From: JANMDS01 sp031430575
GTDB lineage: Bacteria > Pseudomonadota > Gammaproteobacteria > Burkholderiales > Casimicrobiaceae
Length of the DNA: 31,184 bases
Direction: 5' to 3'
Assembly (NCBI GenBank): GCA_031430575.1
Contig: JANPBT010000080.1
Location: forward strand, 1-31,184
Each line of letters starts with the position of its first letter. Within the stretch, counting starts at the first letter, position 1. This document shows, piece by piece, positions 23,346 through 29,683 of the stretch. The notes beneath the pieces are model-generated. The model saw only the letters and a list, made by a program, of their open reading frames with translations. It was not told where the DNA came from and did not search any database. The position numbers were made by a program, and so were the translations under genes.

Positions 23346-24218
23346 ATGAATAAATCAATCGAACGCGTCTTACGCGCCCAATCTCAGCATTGGGTCGGCG
23401 ATGGCTTCCCAGTGCGCACGCTCATGTTTTACGGCGAGCATGGCGAATCGATCAGCCCATTTTTGCTGCTTGATTACGCAGGCCCGATGCAATTCCCGCC
23501 GACCGAAAAGCGGCTCGGCGTGGGCGAGCATCCGCATCGCGGCTTCGAGACGGTCACCATCGTCTACGACGGCGAAGTTGAGCATCGTGACTCCTCTGGC
23601 GCGAGCGGCACCATCAGCGCGGGCGATGTGCAGTGGATGACCGCGGGCGCGGGCGTGGTGCACGATGAATTTCACGGGCGCAATTTCGCTAAATCAGGCG
23701 GGCGCTTTGAAATGGTGCAGCTCTGGGTCAATCTACCTGCGGCGCAGAAAATGACCGCGCCGCGCTACCAAGAAATTACCCGCGATCAAATTCCAGTCGT
23801 GGCTCTCGCTGATGGCGCTGGCAGCGTGCGCGTCATTGCGGGTGATTTTGCGCAAACGACCGGGGCGGCAAAAACCTTCTCGCCGGTCAACGCCTGGGAC
23901 GTGCGCCTCGCAGGCAATGGCGCGCGCGCCACGCTCGATATTGCCGAGGGCTACACCGCGGCAGTGGCCGTGCTCGAAGGCGCAGTTGATTTCGGCGACG
24001 GCACCAAAATCTCCCCCGGCGAAGTTGCGCTCATGGGCAAAACGGGCACGCATATCGCGCTCACCGCCACTGCGCCCGCCAAGCTGCTCGTGCTCGGCGG
24101 CGCGCCGCTAGGCGAGCCTATCGCCGGACACGGCCCGTTCGTCATGAATACCCGCGCCGAGTTGGTGCAAGCATTTAACGATTATCAAGCAGGCCGATTG
24201 GGTAAGTTACCGGGGTAG
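23346..24218 (+). CDS. Pirin-family bicupin protein
   Basis: This 290-residue protein is a pirin, an iron-binding bicupin; bacterial relatives include quercetin 2,3-dioxygenases and redox-linked regulators. The four metal ligands of the N-terminal cupin are visible: His62 and His64 (EHPHRGFETVT) and His106 and Glu108 (WMTAGAGVVHDEF). The second cupin (about 175-260) has lost such ligands, as is normal. ATG at 23346 gives the usual MNKSIERVLR start. LPAAQK at 130-135 replaces the family's usual LPAKDK-type segment without changing length, and coincides with a 14/15 copy of the dispersed repeat. It is probably cytoplasmic; substrate unknown. Confidence 0.9.
   Translation: MNKSIERVLRAQSQHWVGDGFPVRTLMFYGEHGESISPFLLLDYAGPMQFPPTEKRLGVGEHPHRGFETVTIVYDGEVEHRDSSGASGTISAGDVQWMTAGAGVVHDEFHGRNFAKSGGRFEMVQLWVNLPAAQKMTAPRYQEITRDQIPVVALADGAGSVRVIAGDFAQTTGAAKTFSPVNAWDVRLAGNGARATLDIAEGYTAAVAVLEGAVDFGDGTKISPGEVALMGKTGTHIALTATAPAKLLVLGGAPLGEPIAGHGPFVMNTRAELVQAFNDYQAGRLGKLPG
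23733..23747 (+). repeat. 15-base dispersed repeat, 14/15, in pirin (LPAAQ)
   Basis: One mismatch (C for the first A). It sits at the conserved VNLPA-x-x-KM site and adds no length. Confidence 0.75.
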
Positions 24219-24616
24219 GCGTCAATCAATCTTGACGAGCTCGTTTTTATCTACGGCGCAGACTCACGCATAAAAGGCGAACTCCGCGCAATTCACGACA
24301 CCGGCTCTTTGGCAAATGTGCGGCTTCTAACATGTTTTTTTTACTCAGAATCGCCATTTGGCTTCGCCCTTCGTTCGTTGCCGTGTCTCGACTCCTCCCC
24401 CTATTCCCCCAGTTTTATCCCCTTCGGCGCAAAATGATTGTGGCGTTCCTCTCCGCCCTCGCAACCATTGATCCACTGATTGGGTCGCCGCCGCCGATCA
24501 ATTTTGGAGCGAACCCGCCTTGCGACAGCACACGATGTCTGCGCCAACCCACTTTGCGGAGCACCTAAGCTATTGCTGTGTAAAAATACACAGCAATAGT
24601 AAATTTAAGTGATTTT
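24219..24616. other. Intergenic region (398 bases) between pirin and the R-M pair
   Basis: No gene is supported; a 78-codon frame at 24332 has no homology signal and biased composition. A partial word (CTACGGCGCAG at 24251-24261) is the last trace of the dispersed repeat before the R-M genes. The 3' part is A/T-rich and holds the strong palindrome at 24570-24599. Confidence 0.5.
24570..24599. promoter_or_regulatory. 13-bp-arm palindrome upstream of the methyltransferase
   Basis: CTATTGCTGTGTA and TACACAGCAATAG are perfect 13-bp arms around AAAA. The palindrome ends 17 bases before the TTG start of the methyltransferase. It could be an operator for self-regulation of the restriction-modification operon; a leader hairpin is also possible. 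The position and symmetry are seen; the role is inferred. Confidence 0.5.
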
Positions 24617-25702
24617 TTGAATACCCTAACCACTGCGCCCCATTTGTTAAAACCAACGCCGCCACAAAAACGTGCGCTGCGTCCGGAAGCGTTTGCCTTT
24701 GGGTCGGCGACTAATACCTCAGTGCCGTTCCCTATTCAATCGCGTCCTAAATTCAAGTTTATTGATTTATTTGCTGGCATTGGAGGCTTTCGGCTCGCGT
24801 TGCAGCAAACCGGTGGTGCTTGCGTGTTTTCGTCTGAGTGGGACGCGTTTGCAAAAAAAACGTATTTCGCTAATTTTGGGGAGCTTCCGTTTGGTGACAT
24901 CCGCGAAATTGATGAAAACGCGGTGCCCGATCATGACGTGCTGTGTGCAGGCTTTCCCTGCCAGCCCTTTAGCTTGGCGGGGGTTTCTGCGCGCACGTCA
25001 TTAAATTTCGCACATGGTTTCGCCTGCGAAACTCAGGGCACGCTTTTTTTCGACATTGTTCGCATCATTCAGGCTAAGCGGCCGCAGGTTGCCTTTCTTG
25101 AAAACGTCAAAAACATCATCAACCACGACGCCGGCAAAACCTTCGCCGTCATCCGTAACGCGATTGAAGCCTTGGGCTACAGTTTCCAATACAAAGTTAT
25201 CGACTCCAGCCCTCTTGTGCCACAAAAACGCATGCGCTGTTACATGGTGTGCATTCGGGATAAACAAGAGCTGTATACGTTCCCGTCCGTGACAGGCGAG
25301 CCCGTAAAACTCAGCGCAATACTTGAGCAAAATGTGAGTGAATCGTTCACGATTTCTGATCGACTTTGGGCTGGGCATCAGCGCCGCACAACTCGTAACC
25401 TTGAGCGAGGTGCGGGCTTTACGGCTTATTGCGCCGATGTTGAAAAACCTGCGAACACCTTGGTCGCGCGCTATGGCAAAGACGGCAAAGAGTGCTTAAT
25501 CCCGCAACAAGGCCGCAATCCGAGGTTGCTCACACCGCGCGAGTGCGCACGACTGCAAGGCTTTCCCGAGGAATTTGTCATTCCTGAATCAAAAGCAGCC
25601 GCCTACCGCCAATTTGGAAATTCCGTGGCAGTTCCTGTCATCCGAAAAATTGCGGAAAGCATCCTGCCTTTGCTTAAAAACCGTTCAGGTGAACGCGTAT
25701 GA
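24617..25702 (+). CDS. DNA cytosine-5 methyltransferase (Dcm/EcoRII-like)
   Basis: This 361-residue enzyme methylates cytosine C5 in a specific DNA site using S-adenosylmethionine. Motif I FIDLFAGIGGF (48-58), motif IV GFPCQPFSLAG with catalytic Cys115, motif VI ENV (162-164), motif VIII QKRMR (203-207), a target-recognition region about 215-300, and motif X QFGNSVAVPV are all present. The stretch SLNFAHGFACETQGTLFFD is close to E. coli Dcm and M.EcoRII, but the recognition site cannot be read from sequence. The frame opens with TTG at 24617 and has no ATG before motif I, so the start is uncertain. Its stop overlaps the next gene's ATG (ATGA). Base composition is more A/T-rich than the neighbours and no copy of the dispersed repeat occurs, consistent with acquisition. 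Confidence 0.9.
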   Translation: MNTLTTAPHLLKPTPPQKRALRPEAFAFGSATNTSVPFPIQSRPKFKFIDLFAGIGGFRLALQQTGGACVFSSEWDAFAKKTYFANFGELPFGDIREIDENAVPDHDVLCAGFPCQPFSLAGVSARTSLNFAHGFACETQGTLFFDIVRIIQAKRPQVAFLENVKNIINHDAGKTFAVIRNAIEALGYSFQYKVIDSSPLVPQKRMRCYMVCIRDKQELYTFPSVTGEPVKLSAILEQNVSESFTISDRLWAGHQRRTTRNLERGAGFTAYCADVEKPANTLVARYGKDGKECLIPQQGRNPRLLTPRECARLQGFPEEFVIPESKAAAYRQFGNSVAVPVIRKIAESILPLLKNRSGERV

Positions 25703-26538
25703 AATTTGGCATAAGTCAGGAGGTTAAATTTGGCACACCCAATGGCGCGTACTCAATCGTGACCGCCACTGAGTTTGGTGACTCGCAAATTACTTTTGCT
25801 GACTACGAAACAAAGCTGATTATCGACCATTTCGGTCGTGAAAACATTCATGTTGGCAATGTCGCCTCAAACCGCTCAAAAAGCCAAAAAAAGTTTACGC
25901 ATGTTCCAAGTGGTAAGGTCATCTCATTAAATGTGGTTTTCCCTAAACCTGAAAAAACGGAACTACGGCTTTATCTTTCGAAAAGTGCGGGTTTCAAGCC
26001 TGCCGCTATGTCTGTCTGGTACGTTTACGTTAAAGATGGTGATATTTGTATCGGTAGTCAAACGAACGAGACTTGGCGCAACGATACTGCAATTGTAACG
26101 TTAGACGTCTTCGATGCGCTGTCGCCTCAAACCTGGATGCACGCAACAGACGCCGAAATCAAGAATATGACTGTTCCAGAGCGTGAGGTTTTTGCCCGCA
26201 ATCGGTCACTAGCTCGCGAAAAAATGAATGCTGCGAGTTACCGGTGCCAAGCAGATCTTACGCACACACTTTTTAACTCTCGGCACACGGCGCGGCCGTT
26301 TCTTGAAGTGCACCACCTCATCCCGCTGGCGTTACAAAAACAATTTAAGGTTTCGCTCGATACGAGCCATAATCTGTATTGCTTATGCCCAAATTGCCAC
26401 CGTGCCATTCATCACGCGGACATCACCACTACTCGGAGCATCATTGACTCACTATTCGTCAACAGTGGGCATTTCTCGGAATTCGATCAATCTCTTGTTA
26501 TGCTTTACAACATGTATGGAGTAGAAGAAATCGCCTAA
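25699..26538 (+). CDS. HNH restriction endonuclease, partner of the methyltransferase
   Basis: This 279-residue protein ends in an HNH nuclease domain: FLEVHHLIPL (His205-His206), SHNLYCLCPNCHRAIHH with Asn225, a C-x-x-C zinc pair (230 and 233) and trailing histidines. The first 180 residues, rich in beta-strand-like segments, have no recognised domain and should recognise DNA. Translational coupling to the cytosine methyltransferase through a 4-base overlap makes it the probable type II restriction enzyme of the pair. Base composition is A/T-rich relative to the flanking genes, and the dispersed repeat is absent from the gene but appears as an inverted pair just after its stop. Specificity is unknown. 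Confidence 0.82.
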   Translation: MKFGISQEVKFGTPNGAYSIVTATEFGDSQITFADYETKLIIDHFGRENIHVGNVASNRSKSQKKFTHVPSGKVISLNVVFPKPEKTELRLYLSKSAGFKPAAMSVWYVYVKDGDICIGSQTNETWRNDTAIVTLDVFDALSPQTWMHATDAEIKNMTVPEREVFARNRSLAREKMNAASYRCQADLTHTLFNSRHTARPFLEVHHLIPLALQKQFKVSLDTSHNLYCLCPNCHRAIHHADITTTRSIIDSLFVNSGHFSEFDQSLVMLYNMYGVEEIA

Positions 26539-26549
26539 CTCTGCGAAAT

Positions 26550-26564
26550 CTGCGCCGCAGGTAT
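26550..26564 (-). repeat. 15-base dispersed repeat, exact, inverted pair left arm
   Basis: Exact copy; left arm of the intergenic hairpin. Confidence 0.9.
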
Positions 26565-26571
26565 GAATCAA

Positions 26572-26586
26572 ATACCTGCGGCGCAT
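26572..26586 (+). repeat. 15-base dispersed repeat, 14/15, inverted pair right arm
   Basis: Last base T instead of G, followed by ATTT; right arm of the intergenic hairpin. Confidence 0.85.
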
Positions 26587-26600
26587 ATTTAGACCCAATA

Positions 26601-29213
26601 TCATTTCACCTGCAATACCAACACCGGCGTATCGTCCATCACGCGCGGTGAATTTTCTTCCGCACCACCAAAACTAAACGCACCGGCTTGTGGCGCGAGG
26701 CTGCGGTAGCCACTGTCGTAATCCCAAGTCGTTAAGTAAACCTTTGCGCCATGCAGCGAGGCCGGGTTTCCAAGCGCGGCAGCGGAGAGGGTGAGCGAAA
26801 TCGTCTTGCCCCTAAGATCAACGGCAACGCTTGCGCCAGGCGCAACTGCAGCGCCTTCACGCGCAGCGCTCGCGCCTTCGCTTGAAAAAAGCGCATTGGA
26901 CCAGCCATGCGCGCGCAACCTGCGATGCCAGCGCATCCCCTGTGGCAGATCGCCAAATTGCAGCGGCATGACGGTCGCGCCGCTGCTGCCAGTATTAGCC
27001 GCGCTTGGCAATTCAATATAAACGGTGAGCACGATATGATCAAAGCCATTAACAGGGCTCCACACGCGCGAAATATTTGCCATCGTAGCGTCGATGCGCA
27101 GCGCGCTGCCTGCGCCGTAAACGCTAACCGCGCGTAAATCCATCTGCCGGCCCGCGTACGTTTTATCGGTGGGATATACCACCTGGCCGCTGCGGCCACG
27201 ATCATCGCCCGCCGGGTCTTGGTGGCTCGCGAGTTTTTGCCAAGGTAGAGCGACGCGAAACGATTGCGCCTGCGTGCGTTGCGTTGCTGGGTCACGGACG
27301 ACCACCCGGTGCGTTACGCTCGCATCGTTCATCGCACGGGTTTCGATCTTGGCAGCAAATGCGCCACGGCTGTCAGCAGTCAGGGCGCGGGCGTTGCCGA
27401 TATCGCCATCGACGATGAGTTGCAAGGCAGCATTGGGCTGCGCGCGGCCGTGGAGCGTGAAATCGCGCGTTTGAATTGCTTTTGTGCTCTTTTTAAGCAA
27501 AATCTGCGCCGCAGGTATGGCTAATTTTGGAGCGGCCTGCTCTTGGGGTTTTTCAACGCGCCAGACCCATGCTGCGCGCGCGGGTAGCGTGATCGAAAGT
27601 GCCGTTTTTGGCGTTATTTTTAGCGCAGGTGCCTGGCCTTCTGCGCTAAAAAGTGGCTGCAATTGCAATGCGCTCACGGCGTTGAAATTGAGCTTATCAA
27701 CGAACGCTTCTGCATCGCTGGTATTGAGCGCGACAACGAGATCGCCGTCTTTGCCGCGCATGCGCCAGACCACTGCACCGGCCCGTGCCGCGTGGCTAAA
27801 CAGCACAGTCGGCACGCCACGCGAAAGCACCCGCTCTTCGCGCCGCAACTGCGCGAGCTGGGCGATGAGTTTATAGAGCGGCGCGCTGGTATCGTAATGA
27901 TCTTTACCATTTGCACCAAAACCTTTTGCAAACATACTGGCGCGGCGTTCGGTAAAGCCTTGTTCATTTCCGTAATAAATCGTGGGGATACCGGGCAGGG
28001 TAAACATCGCCACCAGCGCCTGCTTGAACGCAGCCTCTTTGCCGCCGTTTAAGAAGCGATCCACATCATGGTTATCAATAAAAGTCGGCATGAGATGGGG
28101 CGCGCGGTGCAGGCGCATCATCCGCTCGATTCGGTCAGCCAAAATTGCTGGCGGCTTGCCGAGCGCAAAGACATCGGTGAACGCGCCATAAAGCGGGAAA
28201 TTAATCATCGCGGGCAGCAGCGCGCGGCCGCGGGCATCGCGTACATACGACTCAATTTTTTGCGATTCCTTATCGGCAAAAGGCTTATCCATCGCAAAAC
28301 CTTCACCGAACACATGAAACGCGTCGCGGCCGGTTATTTTCGCAACGCGCGCCATACCTGGCGCGCTTGCATCTTCTGAAAACATGAAATCGCGGAAGTA
28401 ATCGGGTGGCACATAAAACGCAGTATCGACGCGAAACGCATCGACACCCACTGCGGAAATCCAATGCCCATAGCTCTCGCGCAACGCGCGGCGCACGACC
28501 GGATTTTCAGTATTCAAATCATCTAAGCCCGACATTTGATGGGAGAGCACTTGCCGTCGGTCGTTGTAATTTTTCACCCCCGGCGTCCAGTGATAAATCG
28601 CTGCATTGCGTTGCGCGCCGTCGCGCGGATCATTGCGATCAAAGGGCGCTTGCGTGGGCGCGGTGACCGGCAGCGATTTCAGATTAGGCAGGAACGTTTG
28701 CGCCGAGGTTTGTGGCGTCCACATCGATGAAAAATCGAAAAAATTGCCCGTGTGGTTGACCACGATATCTTGCACGAGATACATGCCGCGCGAGTGTAAT
28801 TCGTGCGAGAGATTTTGGTAATCGGCGAGCGTGCCGAGGTGTTTGTCGACCGCTTTAAAATCGGTGGCCCAATAGCCGTGATAGCCGGTGTAGTTAATGA
28901 TGGGATCAAACCATTGATTGGCCACCGGCGGGGTAATCCATACCGCCGTTGCGCCCAAGCCTTTAATGTAGTCCAAGCGCTGGCTGAGGCCACGCAGATC
29001 GCCGCCTTGATACTTGCCGCTATCGCCTTGCTTGTAAACGCCCGCGCCCTGATCGTTGTTGCTCAGATCGCCATCTGCGAAGCGATCCGTCATCACGAAA
29101 TAAATCACCTGATCCCGCCAATCGGGCGACGGGACGTGCAGCTTCAATGGTGGCGTTTGCGCGTGGGTCAGCCCACAGAAAAATGCGGCAACGGCTAAGG
29201 TGAAGTATTTCAT
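26601..29213 (-). CDS. Secreted GH13 alpha-amylase with glucodextranase-like C-terminal module
   Basis: This 870-residue protein starts with a signal peptide (MKYFTLAVAAFFCGLTHA) and carries a full GH13 barrel that cleaves alpha-glucan bonds. The four conserved regions are DIVVNH (149-154), DAFRVD with nucleophile Asp263, FGEGF with acid/base Glu304 and IDNHD with Asp383. A C-terminal amylase sheet follows to about 560. After a linker that includes IPAAQ (566-570, from the dispersed repeat) come an Ig-like segment and a module resembling the glucodextranase C-terminal domain (DPAGDDRGRSGQVVYPTD and the later WSPVNGFDHIVLTVYIELP), likely for surface or sugar binding. ATG at 29213 is chosen over an upstream start because it begins the signal peptide. 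It acts outside the cytoplasm on starch or glycogen-like glucans; exact specificity is unknown. Confidence 0.9.
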   Translation of the reverse strand: MKYFTLAVAAFFCGLTHAQTPPLKLHVPSPDWRDQVIYFVMTDRFADGDLSNNDQGAGVYKQGDSGKYQGGDLRGLSQRLDYIKGLGATAVWITPPVANQWFDPIINYTGYHGYWATDFKAVDKHLGTLADYQNLSHELHSRGMYLVQDIVVNHTGNFFDFSSMWTPQTSAQTFLPNLKSLPVTAPTQAPFDRNDPRDGAQRNAAIYHWTPGVKNYNDRRQVLSHQMSGLDDLNTENPVVRRALRESYGHWISAVGVDAFRVDTAFYVPPDYFRDFMFSEDASAPGMARVAKITGRDAFHVFGEGFAMDKPFADKESQKIESYVRDARGRALLPAMINFPLYGAFTDVFALGKPPAILADRIERMMRLHRAPHLMPTFIDNHDVDRFLNGGKEAAFKQALVAMFTLPGIPTIYYGNEQGFTERRASMFAKGFGANGKDHYDTSAPLYKLIAQLAQLRREERVLSRGVPTVLFSHAARAGAVVWRMRGKDGDLVVALNTSDAEAFVDKLNFNAVSALQLQPLFSAEGQAPALKITPKTALSITLPARAAWVWRVEKPQEQAAPKLAIPAAQILLKKSTKAIQTRDFTLHGRAQPNAALQLIVDGDIGNARALTADSRGAFAAKIETRAMNDASVTHRVVVRDPATQRTQAQSFRVALPWQKLASHQDPAGDDRGRSGQVVYPTDKTYAGRQMDLRAVSVYGAGSALRIDATMANISRVWSPVNGFDHIVLTVYIELPSAANTGSSGATVMPLQFGDLPQGMRWHRRLRAHGWSNALFSSEGASAAREGAAVAPGASVAVDLRGKTISLTLSAAALGNPASLHGAKVYLTTWDYDSGYRSLAPQAGAFSFGGAEENSPRVMDDTPVLVLQVK
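27504..27518 (-). repeat. 15-base dispersed repeat, exact, in amylase (IPAAQ)
   Basis: Sense orientation, followed by ATTTT; encodes residues 566-570 in the linker after the catalytic part. Confidence 0.9.
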
Positions 29214-29321
29214 GGTGACACACGAATGGCTCAATGCCCGCAATTTTGACCTGTGTGCGCGCGATGCGCCTTCCGTTTACGTCAACCTCAAAGGGGTATC
29301 GAGCGTTACTGCCCTACAATT

Positions 29322-29339
29322 TTGAGATATCGTTCTCAA
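29322..29339. promoter_or_regulatory. Small palindrome upstream of cytochrome c gene
   Basis: TTGAGA and TCTCAA are 6-bp arms around TATCGT, followed by TTTTT, 26 bases before the cytochrome ATG. It could be a regulator site or leader hairpin; the support is only symmetry and position. Confidence 0.3.
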
Positions 29340-29364
29340 TTTTTGATCTCGTCGGAGTCTTTTT

Positions 29365-29679
29365 ATGCGTCATCTCGTTATTGCCTCATTGTTCGCCGCA
29401 GTTGCGGTCGCAGCCCCTTTCGCCGCCCATGCGAGCGAAGATCTTGCCAAGAAAGCACTGTGCACTTCCTGCCATGCGATTGATAAAAAGATCTTAGGCC
29501 CTTCCTATAAAGACGTTGCCGCGAAATATAAAGGCGACGCTAAAGCAGAAGCCATGCTGATTGATAAAGTCAAAAAAGGCGGCGCGGGCGCATGGGGCGC
29601 AGTGCCGATGCCTCCTCATCCGCAAGTCTCAGATGCCGATCTGAAAACGCTTGTGAAATGGGTGCTTGCGACTAAGTAA
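29365..29679 (+). CDS. Small periplasmic cytochrome c (c551/c8 type)
   Basis: This 104-residue protein has a signal peptide (MRHLVIASLFAAVAVAAPFAAHA) and a class I cytochrome c domain of about 81 residues. The heme is bound by CTSCH; the distal ligand should be the Met in VPMPPH, in the usual M-P-P-H context of cytochrome c551/c8. LGPSYKDVAAKYKGDAKAE and LVKWVLAT are typical of the family. It carries electrons in the periplasm, for example to a terminal oxidase or nitrite reductase. GGAG precedes the ATG by seven bases. A strong intrinsic terminator follows at 29706. Confidence 0.95.
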   Translation: MRHLVIASLFAAVAVAAPFAAHASEDLAKKALCTSCHAIDKKILGPSYKDVAAKYKGDAKAEAMLIDKVKKGGAGAWGAVPMPPHPQVSDADLKTLVKWVLATK

Positions 29680-29683
29680 GCGC

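Larger units (their letters stand above)
26546..26590. terminator. Hairpin made of two inverted 15-base repeats
   Basis: Copies at 26550-26564 and 26572-26586 face each other across 7 bases. With AAAT and ATTT flanks the stem is 19 bp with one mismatch. It fills the gap between the convergent HNH and amylase genes, so it can serve as a bidirectional terminator; transcripts from both sides would end in A/T-rich sequence. Confidence 0.65.

Noticed and set aside
24220..24248. CGTCAA/TTGACG hairpin after the pirin gene as a terminator
   Set aside because: The T-run begins seven bases beyond the stem, so it does not have the form of an intrinsic terminator.
24332..24568. 78-codon frame upstream of the methyltransferase
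   Set aside because: No ribosome binding site, no homology signal, and biased composition; probably not a gene.
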